The notes under the pieces are model-generated. The model was not told where the DNA came from. It saw nothing but the letters and a program-made list of their open reading frames with translations, and made no database searches. From assembly GCA_963932465.1 (NCBI GenBank), contig OZ010798.1, positions 15,856,981-15,920,980 of the forward strand: a stretch of DNA of 64,000 bases. Direction: 5' to 3'. The DNA comes from Maratus speciosus. Taxonomy: Eukaryota; Arthropoda; Arachnida; Araneae; Salticidae. Numbering within the stretch: position 1 is the first letter of the stretch; each line of letters begins with the position of its first letter. The translations under genes were made by a program, and so were the position numbers. Positions 11,632 through 23,288 of the stretch are shown piece after piece.

Positions 11632-12211
11632 CAGTAGACTCCCTTAAATCCGCGACCCTATAATCCGCGTATTTTTTCAGATGTAAACAATGAAATTTAT
11701 AGTGAAGTTGCAAAAACAAAATTCAAGATGGCGTCAAACTCAGCAACTACCGCAATGTTTTTTTTACTAGATTTTTTGTTTATCATTCTCTTTTGGTTAT
11801 TACAGCTCATTTATTACTAAATAAATTTACATTACTTTTGATTTTGCTATAAATTAGCATATCTATATGATGGCGTATCGATCTTACGATCACTTTACCA
11901 CTAGATGGCAGCATAGGACTTTTGGAATCGAATTTAATCCATTTCTTCAGTAATAATTTAATATTTTTCTAAATTTTTATTTTACATAATTATTTTAATA
12001 ATTCCTTACGTTTAAACTAATAAATTATTTTAATATTTTACTTATTTTAATGTTTCACTTTATTGTAAGCATTCATTATAATTACCCTTGCTTAACTACC
12101 GATCAAATTAATGTTTCAAAAATGTAAACAACTCAATGACCAGAAATCCGCAAAATTCTAAAATCCGCACAACCTCTGGTCCTAAGCTGTGTGGATTTGA
12201 GGGAGTCTACT
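11632..12211. mobile_element. Tigger/pogo-type MITE, copy 5
   Basis: The left end is CAGTAGACTCCCTTAAATCC, preceded by TA. The right end reads GGATTTGAGGGAGTCTACTT, with the last base altered. The internal AAGATGGCG patch is the inverse of that in the copy at 2552-3306, and both carry a segment on a reported-style CTGCCATCTAGTG theme. No coding sequence. Confidence 0.75.
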
Positions 12212-12281
12212 TATTTTACAGACCTATTAAAAATAATAATAACATTCTTTCATAATTTTTTAAAACTTTAATTATAACTAA

Positions 12282-12394
12282 TAGGGCTGTGGATTTGGTG
12301 GGGAAAATGGACGACTTCGACTCCAGGAATTTTTACAGATCCGACTCTGACTCTTTCGCTCAAAAATGGGCCCGACACTGACTCCGCAGCCCTG
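12282..12394. mobile_element. 113-bp hAT MITE with GACTCC repeats
   Basis: The ends are TAGGGCTGTGGA and TCCGCAGCCCTG. The flanking octamers ATAACTAA and ATAACTAG match at 7 of 8 bases, the expected hAT duplication. The interior is mainly repeats of CGACTC/GACTCC. It is too small to code. Confidence 0.85.
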
Positions 12395-13572
12395 ATAACT
12401 AGTCTAGTCTTCGTGTTTAGGAGGGGCTTCAGCCCCTTAGCTCCACCCGTGGGTGCGCCAATAGAATCTTTTCTCCTTTTCTATGCCGCCATCTTGTGTG
12501 TGTTTCTGCACAGTATCCTCTGCAGGGTTACAGCTCTATAAAATTTTTACTAAGAAATGCACCAAACAAATAAGCATTCTGTCAGTATTACCAATTTACT
12601 CTTCATTTACTCTTACAAAATGCTGTTACTATTTATAGGACAAAATTAGCACTCACCAATCGGCGAGTAATACAGAAAATTTGGTGATTGACTTTATTAC
12701 CACCATTGGCCGAATTTTATAATCACCACTCATGATGATTGAATAGAACATGCACAAAAGGACAAAAGTTTGTTGATGAAGAAAAACATATTATCTAATT
12801 GCCTGATTGTCAGACAGTCTAAAATTAAATTAAAAGATTTTAATTGCACTGCTGCAATAAAATTAGAATGGAAGGACACGATTAGTGCTCAGAGACCTAT
12901 TGTAAATAATAAACATTAAGCATTCAAAATCCTTGGTGGTCCACTGGTCTGAGACCACTAAAAATTCAATCGGACAACTAATTAAAAAAAGTTAGTGGTC
13001 CGCAGGACCAGTAACTTTTTTCCCTCTCTGACAGGTAAACGTAAATTTCCCAATCCCTGAGAAAAATGCAACCAAACACAAACCACAGAATTTTATTTTA
13101 TTTTTTAAAAAACAAATAAAAAAAATTGCATTAAAACTTACAGTGAGTTGAAATAAATAATCGAAAATAAAATACATAATTTTATAGTTTTTGTTTATGT
13201 ACTGTTTATTTAATTTTTAGCAAATTATAATTTTACATTTTATTATGCCGAAAATTTTGGGTAACTGAAAGGAAGTTAGGCTTATGTTCTAGGAGGAGGA
13301 GGGGAGCGGTGTCACTCAAAGGGTTAAAAATACTTAATAGAATTTTATGTAGCAAGCCAGTGACAATGTCTGTGGACCAGTAAGCTCTTATGTTTACTGG
13401 TCCTTGGGACCAGTGACTTTTCTTTATTAATTCTACCGCTGACATTAGTGCCCATTTTTTATTTATTTATTTTGTTATTACCTCCTGCTTTATATATACA
13501 TCAAGATTTAGCAGCACATTATTGCAATTGTTAATATTGATCCTACTGTTTTTAAAAAAATAAAATGCCTAA
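12395..13572. other. Unassigned region with GGACCAGT inverted motifs
   Basis: Motifs such as GGTCCGCAGGACCAGTAACTTTT (about 12994-13018) and GTCCTTGGGACCAGTGACTTTT (about 13402-13423) recur in both orientations, with TTGGTGGTCCACTGGTC near 12930. This looks like a DNA transposon with iterated subterminal repeats, but I could not pair its ends. A TTAA preceded by AAAGGG (about 13318-13325) could be one end of a piggyBac-like MITE. No gene was seen. Confidence 0.35.
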
Positions 13573-13574
13573 TA

Positions 13575-14123
13575 CAGTAGAATCTCTAAAATCCGCACAT
13601 CATTGTAGCTGTAAACAATGAAACTGTTAGTTCAGATGTTGGGACAAAATTACACTTTTTTTAAAAAAAATCATTCTGTAAGTATGTAATTTTTGTTAAT
13701 ATGACTGAACTCATGCTCTTTCATGAAGGAAGTATAAATTAATTTTCTGAAAAAATTCAAGATATTGCTGATATCACTGGTAATCATAATCTTTTCATCA
13801 AATGTATTTATATCTTTATCAAGCTTTTTTGGTTATTAAGTCTCGCTAAATCTGAAATAAAATTTCATTATTTTATGATTTTGATGTGAATTAGTAGGGT
13901 ACCTTTATGAGGCAATTTTCATTGAATAGTTCAAGATAAATATGTATCTCCTCTTTATTATGCATATTTAATTATACATTATTAATTTATTTGACTTTGC
14001 TTTTAATAATTTAATCATTTTAAAAATTATCTTACTTTTTATCATTTTAGTTTATTTAATTATTTTAGTATTTTACTATATTGCAAGCATCCATTATAAT
14101 TTTGTTTGTGTTATTACCCTAAT
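13575..14123. mobile_element. Tigger/pogo-type MITE, copy 6, right-truncated
   Basis: It starts with TA then CAGTAGAATCTCTAAAATCC and follows the copies at 47061 and 55687 (GTAAACAATGAAACT, then AGGGTACCTTTATGAGG) up to a TTATTAC segment. It then diverges abruptly at about 14123, where sequence attached to the pogo transposase gene begins. The right terminal repeat is missing. Confidence 0.7.
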
Positions 14124-14561
14124 TTCTTGACTATAATCTGCGGATTACACGTTAAAAAACTTTATTTTTCTTATAATGCGGATTAACTGCCGCCGCGAAC
14201 TATCTGCGAATTGTTTTCCTATGCGATACCTTCCTAAATGTCAGTAAATATAATTATTTTAAGCAAATTTACAAATATCTTTTTTAAGAATCAACAGATG
14301 GAGCTACCTGATTCATATTCACTGTGTAAATTCTTTTGTGTGATGAGAATAATCCCTTTCAGTCAAGTATGCAGGGATAATTTGAGTACAAAACCTTTAT
14401 CCTGGATAGCTAACAAAGGGGAGAAATCCCTGTTCAGGGAAAAGTAGGGAATCATTTTCACATGCTCCTACAGTTTCTTTCGCTAAGAGAAGCACGTTGT
14501 TGTCTGCCATTTTCTTTCCTCACTGTGACTGATTAAATATGTGCTTCTTAAGTAGAGCAAA

Positions 14562-15901
14562 ATGTCTGGTGCTGCAAAACGTAAACGTGTTAGTTACACA
14601 TCCGAATTAAAACTTAAAATAATTGAGAAAGCGGAGGAAATCGGTAATTGGCGATTCAAGCACTCGAATACGTCATCTGGTGGATAAAAGATGTAACTTC
14701 TGGCTTCAGGATACTGCCGTGCAAGCGCATTACATTGCATGTATTTTAAATTTGTTTAGAATTATTATTCTTTTGCACAATTTCAGATTTTATGTGACAT
14801 TTGTGTTCTGTCTTATATGACAAAGTAAAAATCATCCGAATTTGAATATCTAAAACTTGCAAATGCATTTACAATAAGGAATTATTTCAATGGCACTTTA
14901 GCATTAGTTAAAGGGAAATTAAAAGGACAATTTTCCTCTACCGAAGGCTGCGAGCAGCGCCTCTATAGGCCGTTTTAATTCCCAATAGGGAAGCAGGAAG
15001 GACTTTTAACGTTGATGAATCCAACATAAGACTTTGGCGAAAAAGTAAAGAGAGACTTCAAAATATGGACAGAAAGCGTCGAGCGGCGTGGCCTGATCTT
15101 GAAAATGAACTTCCTTCGTGGATTTTGAGTCAACGGGAGACGGGCCTATCAGTGTCAACTGTTAAAATACGATGCAAAGCTCGGATTATGGCCAGAGAAA
15201 TGAATATTGATAATTTTGAAGGTGGAGCCACGTGGTGCTACCGCTTCATGAAGTGGAAGAAATTTCAGTTCGGGCTCGTACAACCATGGGGCAAGAATTG
15301 CAAGAAATTTGGGAAGAAAAGACTGATGATTTCCTAAATTATGTAAAAAAAAATCAACGAAGAAAAAAAATTCACCGCAAAGGAAATGATTAATATGGAT
15401 GAAGTTCCGTTATGTTTTGATTGTCCTACGAACTATTCTGTAGATTCTCGAGGAAAGGAAAACATTTTAATAACTACAACGGGACATGAAAAAGCAGTTT
15501 TCACCGTTGTGTTATCTTGTGCGGCAGATGGAGCAAAATTAACACCGATGGTAATATTTAAAAGAAAGACAATACCTAAAGAAAATTTTCCAAAAGGAGT
15601 GGATATTCGAGCTGTTGAAAAAGGTTGGATGAACGAAGACATGATGATATCCTGGATAAGTACTGTTTATAGAAAAAGAAAGGGTGCCTTTTAAAATCCA
15701 GGGGCTTTATTGATTATGGATTCTATGCGTGCATACATTATTGACAAAGTAAAAAGTCCGTGCAAATCTGATAAAGCGGAACTGGCTATTATTCCAGGTG
15801 GTCTTACGAAGATTTTACAACCCCTCGATGTAGGGTTTAACAAATCCTTTAAAAGTAAAGTGCGAAATTTATGGGAGAAATGGATGACCGAAGGAAAGTG
15901 A
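14562..15901 (+). pseudogene. Pogo/Tigger-family transposase, broken
   Basis: A start at 14562 opens an N-terminal stretch of the helix-turn-helix DNA-binding type (lysine-rich, KLKIIEKAEE). The frame is interrupted at about 14657-14990, resumes with a VDESNIRLWRK segment, then a second DNA-binding half (from 15065) and the DDE catalytic region. Catalytic aspartates are visible in NMDEVP (15398-15400), LIMDSM (15719-15721) and LQPLD (about 15827-15829); the last two are 35 residues apart. The TTTGHEK and FKRKTIPKENFPKG blocks are typical of this family. Frameshifts at about 15255 and 15355 and a stop near 15692 inactivate it. The C-terminus is lost at 15901, where a mariner-like half element begins. 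It may once have mobilised the Tigger-type MITEs here, but its ends cannot be matched. Confidence 0.85.
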
Positions 15902-17526
15902 GTTAAAGTTCGAGTATAAATTTTGAACTGGAAAAAAATGTATACTATCGTTGAAGTTAGGGATGCACCGAATATTCGGTACCTATTCCGTATTCGGCCA
16001 TGTTGCCGAATATTCGGTTTGGCAGAATATCAAACTATTCGGTATACCGAATATTCGTCTTGGCCGAATATCGAAATATTCGGCCAACCGAATACTTAAA
16101 AAAGCTTTTAAAACATATTTTTTAAAACCGTATACCACTTATACGTTTAACAGTCAACTTATAAAGATATTCAGAAAATTAGAAACAGAATCATATATTT
16201 AAATAAAAGAGAATGTTTTTACATTATTTATTTGCTGTTTGTTAAGTATTATTTAAGAAAATTAACCAATCACAAGGATTTTCATAGGAATTAATTATGT
16301 ACAAATGCAAGTTCCTGAACATTGTCCAGTAAATAATCCGTTTCTTGCTAAGATTTTAAGAACAACATTTACAATCTGTGATTATGATCGTCCACTCCAA
16401 ACACCTATCTAGGATATATTTAAAAACTTCCTTGCTTAATAAAAGGGAGTAGAACAGTTATTCTTGCTGAGTTGCCACCATATAAAATTTGAATAGATTG
16501 TATTATTTATTTACTTTTACTTTAGTCTCTTCTTGACAAACAAATAATATATGATCATGTACAATTTTTTCACAATTTCTCTTTGATTTTAAAGTGTTTG
16601 TTTTAGAATTTAAGAAAATTTTATTCATTTATTTTAATTCTTAGAAGAAGCCATGAAATTTAAAATTTTATTAATAAAAATTTTTTTATAACTACCCTCT
16701 TTTTAAATAACTCAAAGCAGATTTTTTTCAGTATAAAGTTTACTTGAAAAAAGCTCTTGATTATCAAAATGAAAGTTTCTGTTTTAAGTGTTATGTAAAA
16801 CTGTTTTAAAATTTAACATCTTAATGCTTTTAAACTTTGAAATATAAAATTATTCGACAAGCCGAATATTCGGTATTCGGCCTAGCAGTTACTATTCGGC
16901 TTGCCGAATATTCGGCATTCGGCCAAAATCACTATTCGGTGCATCCCTAGTTGAAGTTAAATAAAAACTTATAAAAATAGCATAATTTTTATTAGAAAGA
17001 ATTTTTGTCACAAGAAACAGTCTCAAATCCTTAGAAAATAAAACGTATGTTAAAATGCAATTATTTTAGACAATCTGAAACTTAATAACAGTTAACTCAA
17101 TCGTAATACTTGTACGATTTTTTTCAAAGCGCAGGTACTCATGAAATAAGTTCTTCGAATACTTTAAGCATTTGATATATGACCCCTCAAAACAAGGCCG
17201 AACTCATTTATGTTCAGATGCAGAAAAGTGGTATAAGTCATGCATTTTTAAAGTTTCATAACTCGGTCAATTTTAGAGTTATATGAACGGGACTTTTTTG
17301 TCTTACTTGTCATTGTAATATGAAAATTTTACTAAATATAACTTATAGGACCGGGGGATCGTATAGAATTTAAATTTCGTAATTTTTAAGAAATGTTTTT
17401 ATTGGCCCAAATCATTTCTAAAATATTTATTTACCTCATTTAAAACCTATTTGTTATTGGAACTATATGTCTATGACTAACGGTTTAGGAATTAGCCATT
17501 TGACGCCGTTGAGAGTGGACACCCTG
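15902..17526. mobile_element. One arm of a mariner-type long-inverted-repeat element
   Basis: Excluding the hAT insert at 15958-16949, this segment is the reverse complement of about 32074-32690, the left arm of a complete element. It also matches that element's right arm near 33740-33993. It ends GTGGACACCCTG followed by TA. The opposite arm is missing, so this is a truncated copy joined directly to the end of the pogo pseudogene. No coding sequence. Confidence 0.7.
15958..16949. mobile_element. hAT element with TATTCGG arrays, exact 8-bp duplication
   Basis: It begins TAGGGATGCACCGAATA and ends TATTCGGTGCATCCCTA, flanked by a perfect octamer GTTGAAGT (15950-15957, 16950-16957). Both ends are filled with inverted and direct copies of TATTCGGC / GCCGAATA, more than a dozen in all. 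The ~750-bp middle is AT-rich and non-coding. It interrupts the mariner-type arm. A second, truncated copy is at 39932-40337. Confidence 0.92.
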
Positions 17527-17528
17527 TA

Positions 17529-17988
17529 TAATATTATATGATATCAGAAGTAACAGATTTTTAGACTGATCGATTTGTGTTATTTCAATTCAGATTACTT
17601 GTATATTAAGTTAATCAATAAAAAAGTAATAGGACTTCTTAATTTAATGCATATACTTAAAAAAAAAATAAGGGACTACCCCTACCCTCACTTCTTAGAA
17701 AAACATAAAACCCAATAAAACCCAATTGGGTTGGGTTTTTTGCAATCCTGTTTATGCGGTACACCATCTGGCAGCACTAGTGGTGAATGAGAATCACCTC
17801 TCGAGTGCAAAGGGTTAATATAATTATTTTCAGGTTGGAATGAGTTTCACAAACAGTTGTATCTCTTTCTTCAACATTAAGTTTTTTTGCACCCAAAATG
17901 GTTTTAGGCGACAGGATGATAACTCAAAACTTAATCAACTTCTTGTATAAATCTTTATGTGTCTCACACAAAAGCCTCTTTTGTTTCT
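17529..17988. other. Unassigned; palindromic AACCCAATT motif
   Basis: No gene was seen. At about 17705-17740 AACCCAATAAAACCCAATT faces its inverse. TGCAAAGGGTTAA near 17807-17819 resembles the right end of a piggyBac-like TTAA element, but no left end was found. Confidence 0.4.
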
Positions 17989-18900
17989 TTATTTCGTTTT
18001 TTTGTGATATAATCTTTCTTTCCTGGACAAAGTCTTTAAAACAAAAATTAATATATCCTGTTTAACTTTATTAGATAGACAATTGTCTCTCTTAGAATAA
18101 ATAAAAAAATAACCTTCCTTGCTAGTAATATTCTTCAAGCTTAAAGGGCTAAGAATAGTTTCTTTGTCATATGTAGCAATCTGTATTTTTTCAAAATATT
18201 TTCCTTTAAAATTCCTTAAATTAAAATATTTATCTACCTTTTTGACTCTTTTCCATACTGTTAAATTCCATACTGCTGATGCCGACTCTGTGTTAAGAGC
18301 TTCTCCAAACAAAAGCTTTTTTCTAATTTTGGATGATATATCTTTATTTCCAATTATTTTTACTTTTAAGAGTTAACTTTTGGATGCTTTTAAATTTGTT
18401 TTTTAAATTAAGGCTTGGTAACACTTTTTATATTTTGATTCTCTTCTTTTGCAGCTTTACAATTGAACATTTAATGACTGGTTTTCTCGAAACAGTTTTG
18501 ATCTGTCATGTCTAATTCTTTTTCTCACAGCACTTTGCTTTGAAAAAGGACGTTCAGCCTCAGAACCACTAAAACTTGTAAAATATGTGCTACCACTGTC
18601 TGATGGAGTCTGAGGAGAAAGAAATTGCTCAGTGTTCTTATTTTTTAATATTTTCCCTATAAATTTTTTAAATTTTTCTTCCACTGTTTCCTTTTTTGAC
18701 ATTGTTGTCTAGAACTCACCTCTTTTACACTTTTAACTTGCCCTTTCTCTTTTAGATATCTCAGTTTTTCTTTTTACTTCATTTTTTCAAGCTTCAAAGG
18801 ATCGTTTTTCATTTTCTCTGGGTTTTTTTATCATATTCTTTTTGTAAAGCTTTGCTTTTTGTTTTTGCCATTATGTATTTATCACTATATTTTTTTTAAA
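17989..18900 (-). pseudogene. Unidentified lysine-rich decayed ORFs, probably TE-derived
   Basis: Reading from about 18870 downward, a short basic segment (MAKTKSKALQKEYDKKTQRK) is followed after stops by an 81-codon frame (18702-18457). That frame has a polar N-terminus and a KQSAVRKRIRHDRSK stretch. In another frame, 107 codons (18312-17989) hold a KKLLFGEAL-like start and further basic residues. The combination suggests one decayed, frameshifted protein with a basic coiled N-terminus, a type often met in arthropod TE proteins. I do not recognise a named domain. It could also be fortuitous. Confidence 0.3.
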
Positions 18901-19438
18901 ATATAAATCTGTTAAAAATAATGTACAAAAATTTCTGTAACAGAGCTTATTTAAGATTAAAATCAAACATGTGAAAGCATAATTCAGATGAAACAAATTT
19001 CAACAGTAATCTAGCAAGAAATCAGTTAAAAGTAATTATAAAATATGATAAGCCTAACATTTTAAAGATTTTTTAAAAGTCCTATTTTATTTGCATAAAA
19101 ATGCAAAATGCTAATCAACACTATTCTGTATGCTTAATTTCTGACTAAGCTACTGTGATGTATTTATAAATTTCTCCAAGAACAGTTTAAATAAAAGGTT
19201 GTGATTAGTTTCAGCCACATAAATTAAAAAAATAACATGCTATTAGTATAAAATTTAAACAGGAAAACTAAATCCATCATTTAAACAGAAAGCACATCAT
19301 TCCCTCACTCATCTTGTCATTCCCTCATAATAATAAATGTTAGGGAATGATGAAATAAGACATTTTTACTAGTTGTAGTGAAAAATGCAAAATAATTGAG
19401 AAATCCAAACTGTTTCCTTAAAGAACAACACTTTAATG
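18901..19438. other. AT-rich stretch with GGGAATGA repeats
   Basis: CATTCCCTCA occurs at about 19301 and 19318 and inverted as AGGGAATGATG at 19341; related copies lie downstream at about 19667 and 19855. This resembles the iterated subterminal motifs of other elements in the window. Ends were not found. Confidence 0.35.
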
Positions 19439-19440
19439 TA

Positions 19441-19610
19441 TTGGGTCGTTCGGAAAGTCGTGTCCGTTTGGGAAAATCAATTCGTACCGGAAAATTCTAT
19501 CATTTAATTATTAGACATTGACTTCGATATCTAATGTCTAATAATTACCGGCTAGAATTTTCCGGTAAAAATTGATTTTCCCAAACGACACGACTTTCCG
19601 AAAGACCCAA
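19441..19610. mobile_element. Palindromic 170-bp mariner-type MITE
   Basis: TTGGGTCGTTCGGAAAGTCG at the left is mirrored at the right end (CGACTTTCCGAAAGACCCAA). The inverted match continues almost to the centre, so the whole element can fold into one long hairpin. TA lies immediately left; at the right TA comes two bases beyond the end. It cannot code. Confidence 0.75.
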
Positions 19611-20080
19611 TGTAATGTATGATAAAAATAAAATTTTTGATACTTACAAAAAAATGAATATCGTGTGTGAAGGAATGACTGCTAATAGAAACACTTCCCG
19701 ATATGCTGACAGAAAAAAAATCTGAAAAATTAACAAAAATTTACACCGCCAATTTATGTTGCTCGACTGACAAGTACTCAAAATGGCTTCCTCTCTGTGA
19801 AGGATGTTAGACTGCTATTGCTCTTTAGTGATACATATTTGAGATAATAGCAATGTGTGAGGGAATGATACTCTAACATGGGGAAACATATAATTTATTA
19901 AGTAGACTATATAATAATAGTAAAGAATAATATTTTTTTATTTTTTGTGATGTACCAAATAAGAATTATATGTTGCTTAGGGTATTTTTAATTATTTTTA
20001 TTTCTGGATGGAACGAATCAGGCAATAAAATATGATAATACAGGGGAGGAATACATTTTTATATACTATATTTATTTATT

Positions 20081-20268
20081 TTTAAATTTTACTTTCTGTC
20101 CCTAATAAACTATTTTTAAATCTTCTAATAAAAACAAAAATCATAAAAATGTAATGAAATTAAGAGCATTTATATTTAAATTTTACTTTCTGTCCCTAAT
20201 AAACTATTTTTAAATCTTCTAATAAAAACAAAAATCATAAAAATGTAATGAAATTAAGAGCATTTATA
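20081..20268. repeat. Two-copy 94-bp tandem duplication
   Basis: Positions 20081-20174 are repeated without visible difference at 20175-20268. The unit starts TTTAAATTTTACTTTCTGTC and ends GAGCATTTATA. Perfect identity in decayed surroundings implies a recent event or an assembly artefact. Confidence 0.95.
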
Positions 20269-20270
20269 TG

Positions 20271-20889
20271 TCTGGTAAACACTTTTTGTACTATTCCAGA
20301 GAATAACCCACACAATATTTAACATTAATGATTACTTAACTCTTAGACTTTTCAACATTCAAATAAGGATTCATTAAAAAATTAATGTAGTTTACAATAA
20401 AAGTAAAAAAGAGGGTTAAAAATATCAAGACTTTTGAAGGTCTAAATAATAAAAAGTAGATTTTTGAAGATATTTTCCTGTAATTTATTAAGACATATTT
20501 TGTAATTTATTGATGCATTTCTGAATTTATTTCTTTTCAGAAACGGATAAAATTGGCAGGTGTTCTTATTCAGAAACTGTGTAATCGAATGGTGCTTTCC
20601 ATTTTTTGATAAAGACAAAAGATCTTTGACAAATTACTGCTAAAGTTGTCGTTTTGAATCAAATTTTTGGATGTGATAGCACGAGAAAAGGAAAGAAACT
20701 GCCGTCATATGACAAGAATTTCTTATAACTTGATAAGTAATTTATCAAAAAATGGAAAATGCTATTTGACTCCAAATCACTACAATAGTCAGGCCTGTCA
20801 ATTTTATACTGTTACGTTAAATTTTGCGTTGTTGAGCAGGGAATTTGAAAACTATCTTAAGGTATATTTCCAAGTATTCTTTTAATAGA
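20271..20889. other. Unassigned sequence upstream of the SINE
   Basis: No gene or element was recognised. The open frame at 20667-20885 has no domain and I do not support it. Confidence 0.45.
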
Positions 20890-21003
20890 AGTACATTCAG
20901 TTGTAAATTTCCAACTGGACGAAAAATGTCCAAACCAGGATTCGAACCAGAAATCTCTGGGCTGAAGCTGCCAATACTCCTGCAAACTGAGCTATCCAAT
21001 TGT
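20890..21003 (-). mobile_element. tRNA-derived SINE or tRNA pseudogene
   Basis: Read on the minus strand, a TAGCTCAGTTTGCAGG segment resembles the internal A box of RNA polymerase III genes. About 35 bases later GGTTCGAATCC is a perfect B box. Degenerate arms can be drawn for the anticodon and T stems but not for an acceptor stem, so this is not a working tRNA gene. It lies just left of the TTAA target used by the 21066 element. Confidence 0.6.
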
Positions 21004-21269
21004 AGCAATGAAAATAAAATGTACAAAAATTTCTATGTATTTATTGATTAATTTTAATCAATTAACTCCTTGACCTCCAGGACGTACGCTGCATACGTCC
21101 TCTCATTTCAGTAATCAACGACCATGACATACACCCCATACGTCGTTCACTACAGAGTAATGGTTGCATATTTGAACCGGATTGGTCTGTGATATACAAC
21201 TGATATAACAGGGCACTGGTCGAAGGCATAGAGTAAAGAGTAATAATAGAGATGAAGTATGGTGTCTGG

Positions 21270-22043
21270 CAGTGATCCGAAGCCGAAAAATTTTTGATTT
21301 TTCAGCTCCAGCTCCGCTCCCAGATAAAACGCTGTGGCTCCGGCTCCAGCAACTGCTCCAACTCGGCTCCGACTTCGCAATTTTGAGTTGCAGATTTTAA
21401 TTCACACAGTTAATTTTTTGCTCACAAATTCTTCCTTTACCTTCATTAACACGTTGAATGCCAAGTCTATCTTGTCTGTCTTTCCGTTTCGGCCACGAAA
21501 TAAGATTATCGTTACACAATCTATAAGTGTCAGTCACCGATGACTGACGCGGCCCAAACGGAAAGTTTAGTGTCAGTCATCAGTGACTGACGTGGCTCTC
21601 AACGTGTTAAAGATCTGACAAAATGCATTTTTCTTCTCAACAAAATTGAAATGCTTGTTCAGAAAATCTGACATCTTTTAGCTTTTACTTTTAAAAAAGA
21701 AAGTTTGGGGAATTTTATACACAAAACTCTTAAATTTCTTCTACGCTTTTTAAACAACCGAAATTGTTCAAATACACATGTAAAAAGCAAGTGGCCATAT
21801 TTCTTTTCAAATAGTGTTGCCACTTAGTTCAAGTAGAAAGTGGAAGTGAAGTAGTGTTACCATATTTTTGTGAGAAGTTTTCCATCTCTAATTTAAAAAA
21901 AAAACCCTAAAAATGATATACTAATTAAAATATTTTAAGCCTGGAAAAGTAGAAGATAGAAAAAAAAAGATTTAAAAGAATATTAAAAAACTAAAGGAGT
22001 CGTGGAGTAGGGGAAAATTTAGAGCTCCAGCTTAGGGTCTCTG
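21270..22043. mobile_element. hAT-type element rich in GCTCC repeats
   Basis: The left end CAGTGATCCGAAGC and the right end, read inverted, CAGAGACCCTAAGC agree at 11 of 14 positions. Flanking octamers GTGTCTGG and GTATCTAT agree at 5 of 8. Repeats of GCTCCGGCTCC and GAGCTCC lie inside both ends. It is interrupted by a TTAA MITE at 21450. No coding sequence. Confidence 0.5.
21450..21606. mobile_element. 157-bp piggyBac-like MITE
   Basis: CACGTTGAATGCCA at the left is the inverse of TGGCTCTCAACGTG at the right, bounded by TTAA at 21446-21449 and 21607-21610. Inside are the inverted segments TTTCCGTTTCGGCC / GGCCCAAACGGAAA and two GTCAGTCA-type palindromes. Confidence 0.88.
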
Positions 22044-23288
22044 GTATCTATGGGTGACGCCGAAAATTTAACCCAAAAATCCGTTACATTCGGCCCAAAC
22101 ACAACCACGTGCTGTGACGCACTTGTCAATACAAAATCATTTCTTTGCTTTTACCATTGCAAATTTTTATTCATAAGTCGCATATTGAGCTTAGGTATGA
22201 TCAAAATTTCGATTAGAAATGAGAGTATGTGCAGTTAAAGGATGAAATACCTGTTCCACGTACTTGTCTTGTTTGGGCCGAAGGAGGGTATTTAAATTTG
22301 AACGATAATCACTTTCAAATTGCAAACCGTTTTTACGGCTTACTGCATCTCTATCTATCTCTTTCCTACATGAGTCGAAGGTGAGTTTTGTGACAAAAAC
22401 AATTTACGCATAACCTAGTATATAGTCAGTCCTTCACCGGCGAAATTAAGCCCGGAGGTTACGGGGTTAATGGCAGGGTTGCAAAAAAGCCGGCTAAAAT
22501 TTAAAAAAGCCACGCAGGTGGCTTTTATTGGTTTTAACCGGCTTTTCTTGGCTAAAATTGGCCTTTTTTGGTCAAAATTGGCTTTTATACAGTGAAGCAT
22601 TTTAATTATAAATGACACATTTTTATGTGTTTTTTAATTAGTTTTAAAGACATTTAATTGAAGTGGAAATCAATATAACCCAATTTTTCAATAATGAAGA
22701 TATTAATATTGGAATAAAAGGACATACCAATTGCTTTCTCTGGTTTACACTGGCCTTAACACTCTTTTTTTTTCATTTTTACTGCTTTATATAATTAAAA
22801 AGGACAATGGTTGCTTAGTTATATAGTTTATTAACTAATTTTAAGGGACATTAATATACAAATCTTATTATATTTCTCATAAACATTTATTTGAAATCAC
22901 CCTTAAAGTCATTTAATAAAACCATCATTTGTCTCTATTAAAACAGTATTATGAATAACACATGCAATAATTTATACAGGAATATGCACTCTTTTAAATA
23001 GCAACTAGCTTTTAAAAATTCTAATTCAACAAGTTTTATGTTTAGAATTTTTTTAAAATTGTTTTCTTTATTTTATTCACTTACATGTACTAAAACTTCC
23101 TCAAATGTTATATCCTTCCTAATTTCTCTTTCAACATTGGTCATTCTACGATTTTAATCTGTCCGTATGGACATATCTGGAATAAGTTACATAACAGCTT
23201 AGTAGCAGAAAAACTTTTTACATATAACCTTTTTATAAGTTAGAATATTAATTGCTTATTACTGGATGTTTGTTTTGAAGTACTATTA

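Larger units (their letters stand above)
21066..22466. mobile_element. piggyBac-like TTAA element, outer layer of a nested stack
   Basis: TTAA flanks both ends (21062-21065, 22467-22470). The terminal repeats CTCCTTGACCTCCAGG and CCCCGTAACCTCCGGG (right end read inverted) match at 12 of 16 positions. The paralogous zinc-finger flank at about 53390-53430 (inverted) has a single TTAA at the corresponding site with matching sequence on both sides, so it represents the empty site. A hAT element (21270-22043) sits inside and another abuts the right TTAA. No piggyBac transposase was seen. Confidence 0.75.

Noticed and set aside
20890..21003. Functional tRNA gene on the minus strand
   Set aside because: A and B boxes are present, but no acceptor stem or clean anticodon arm can be formed.
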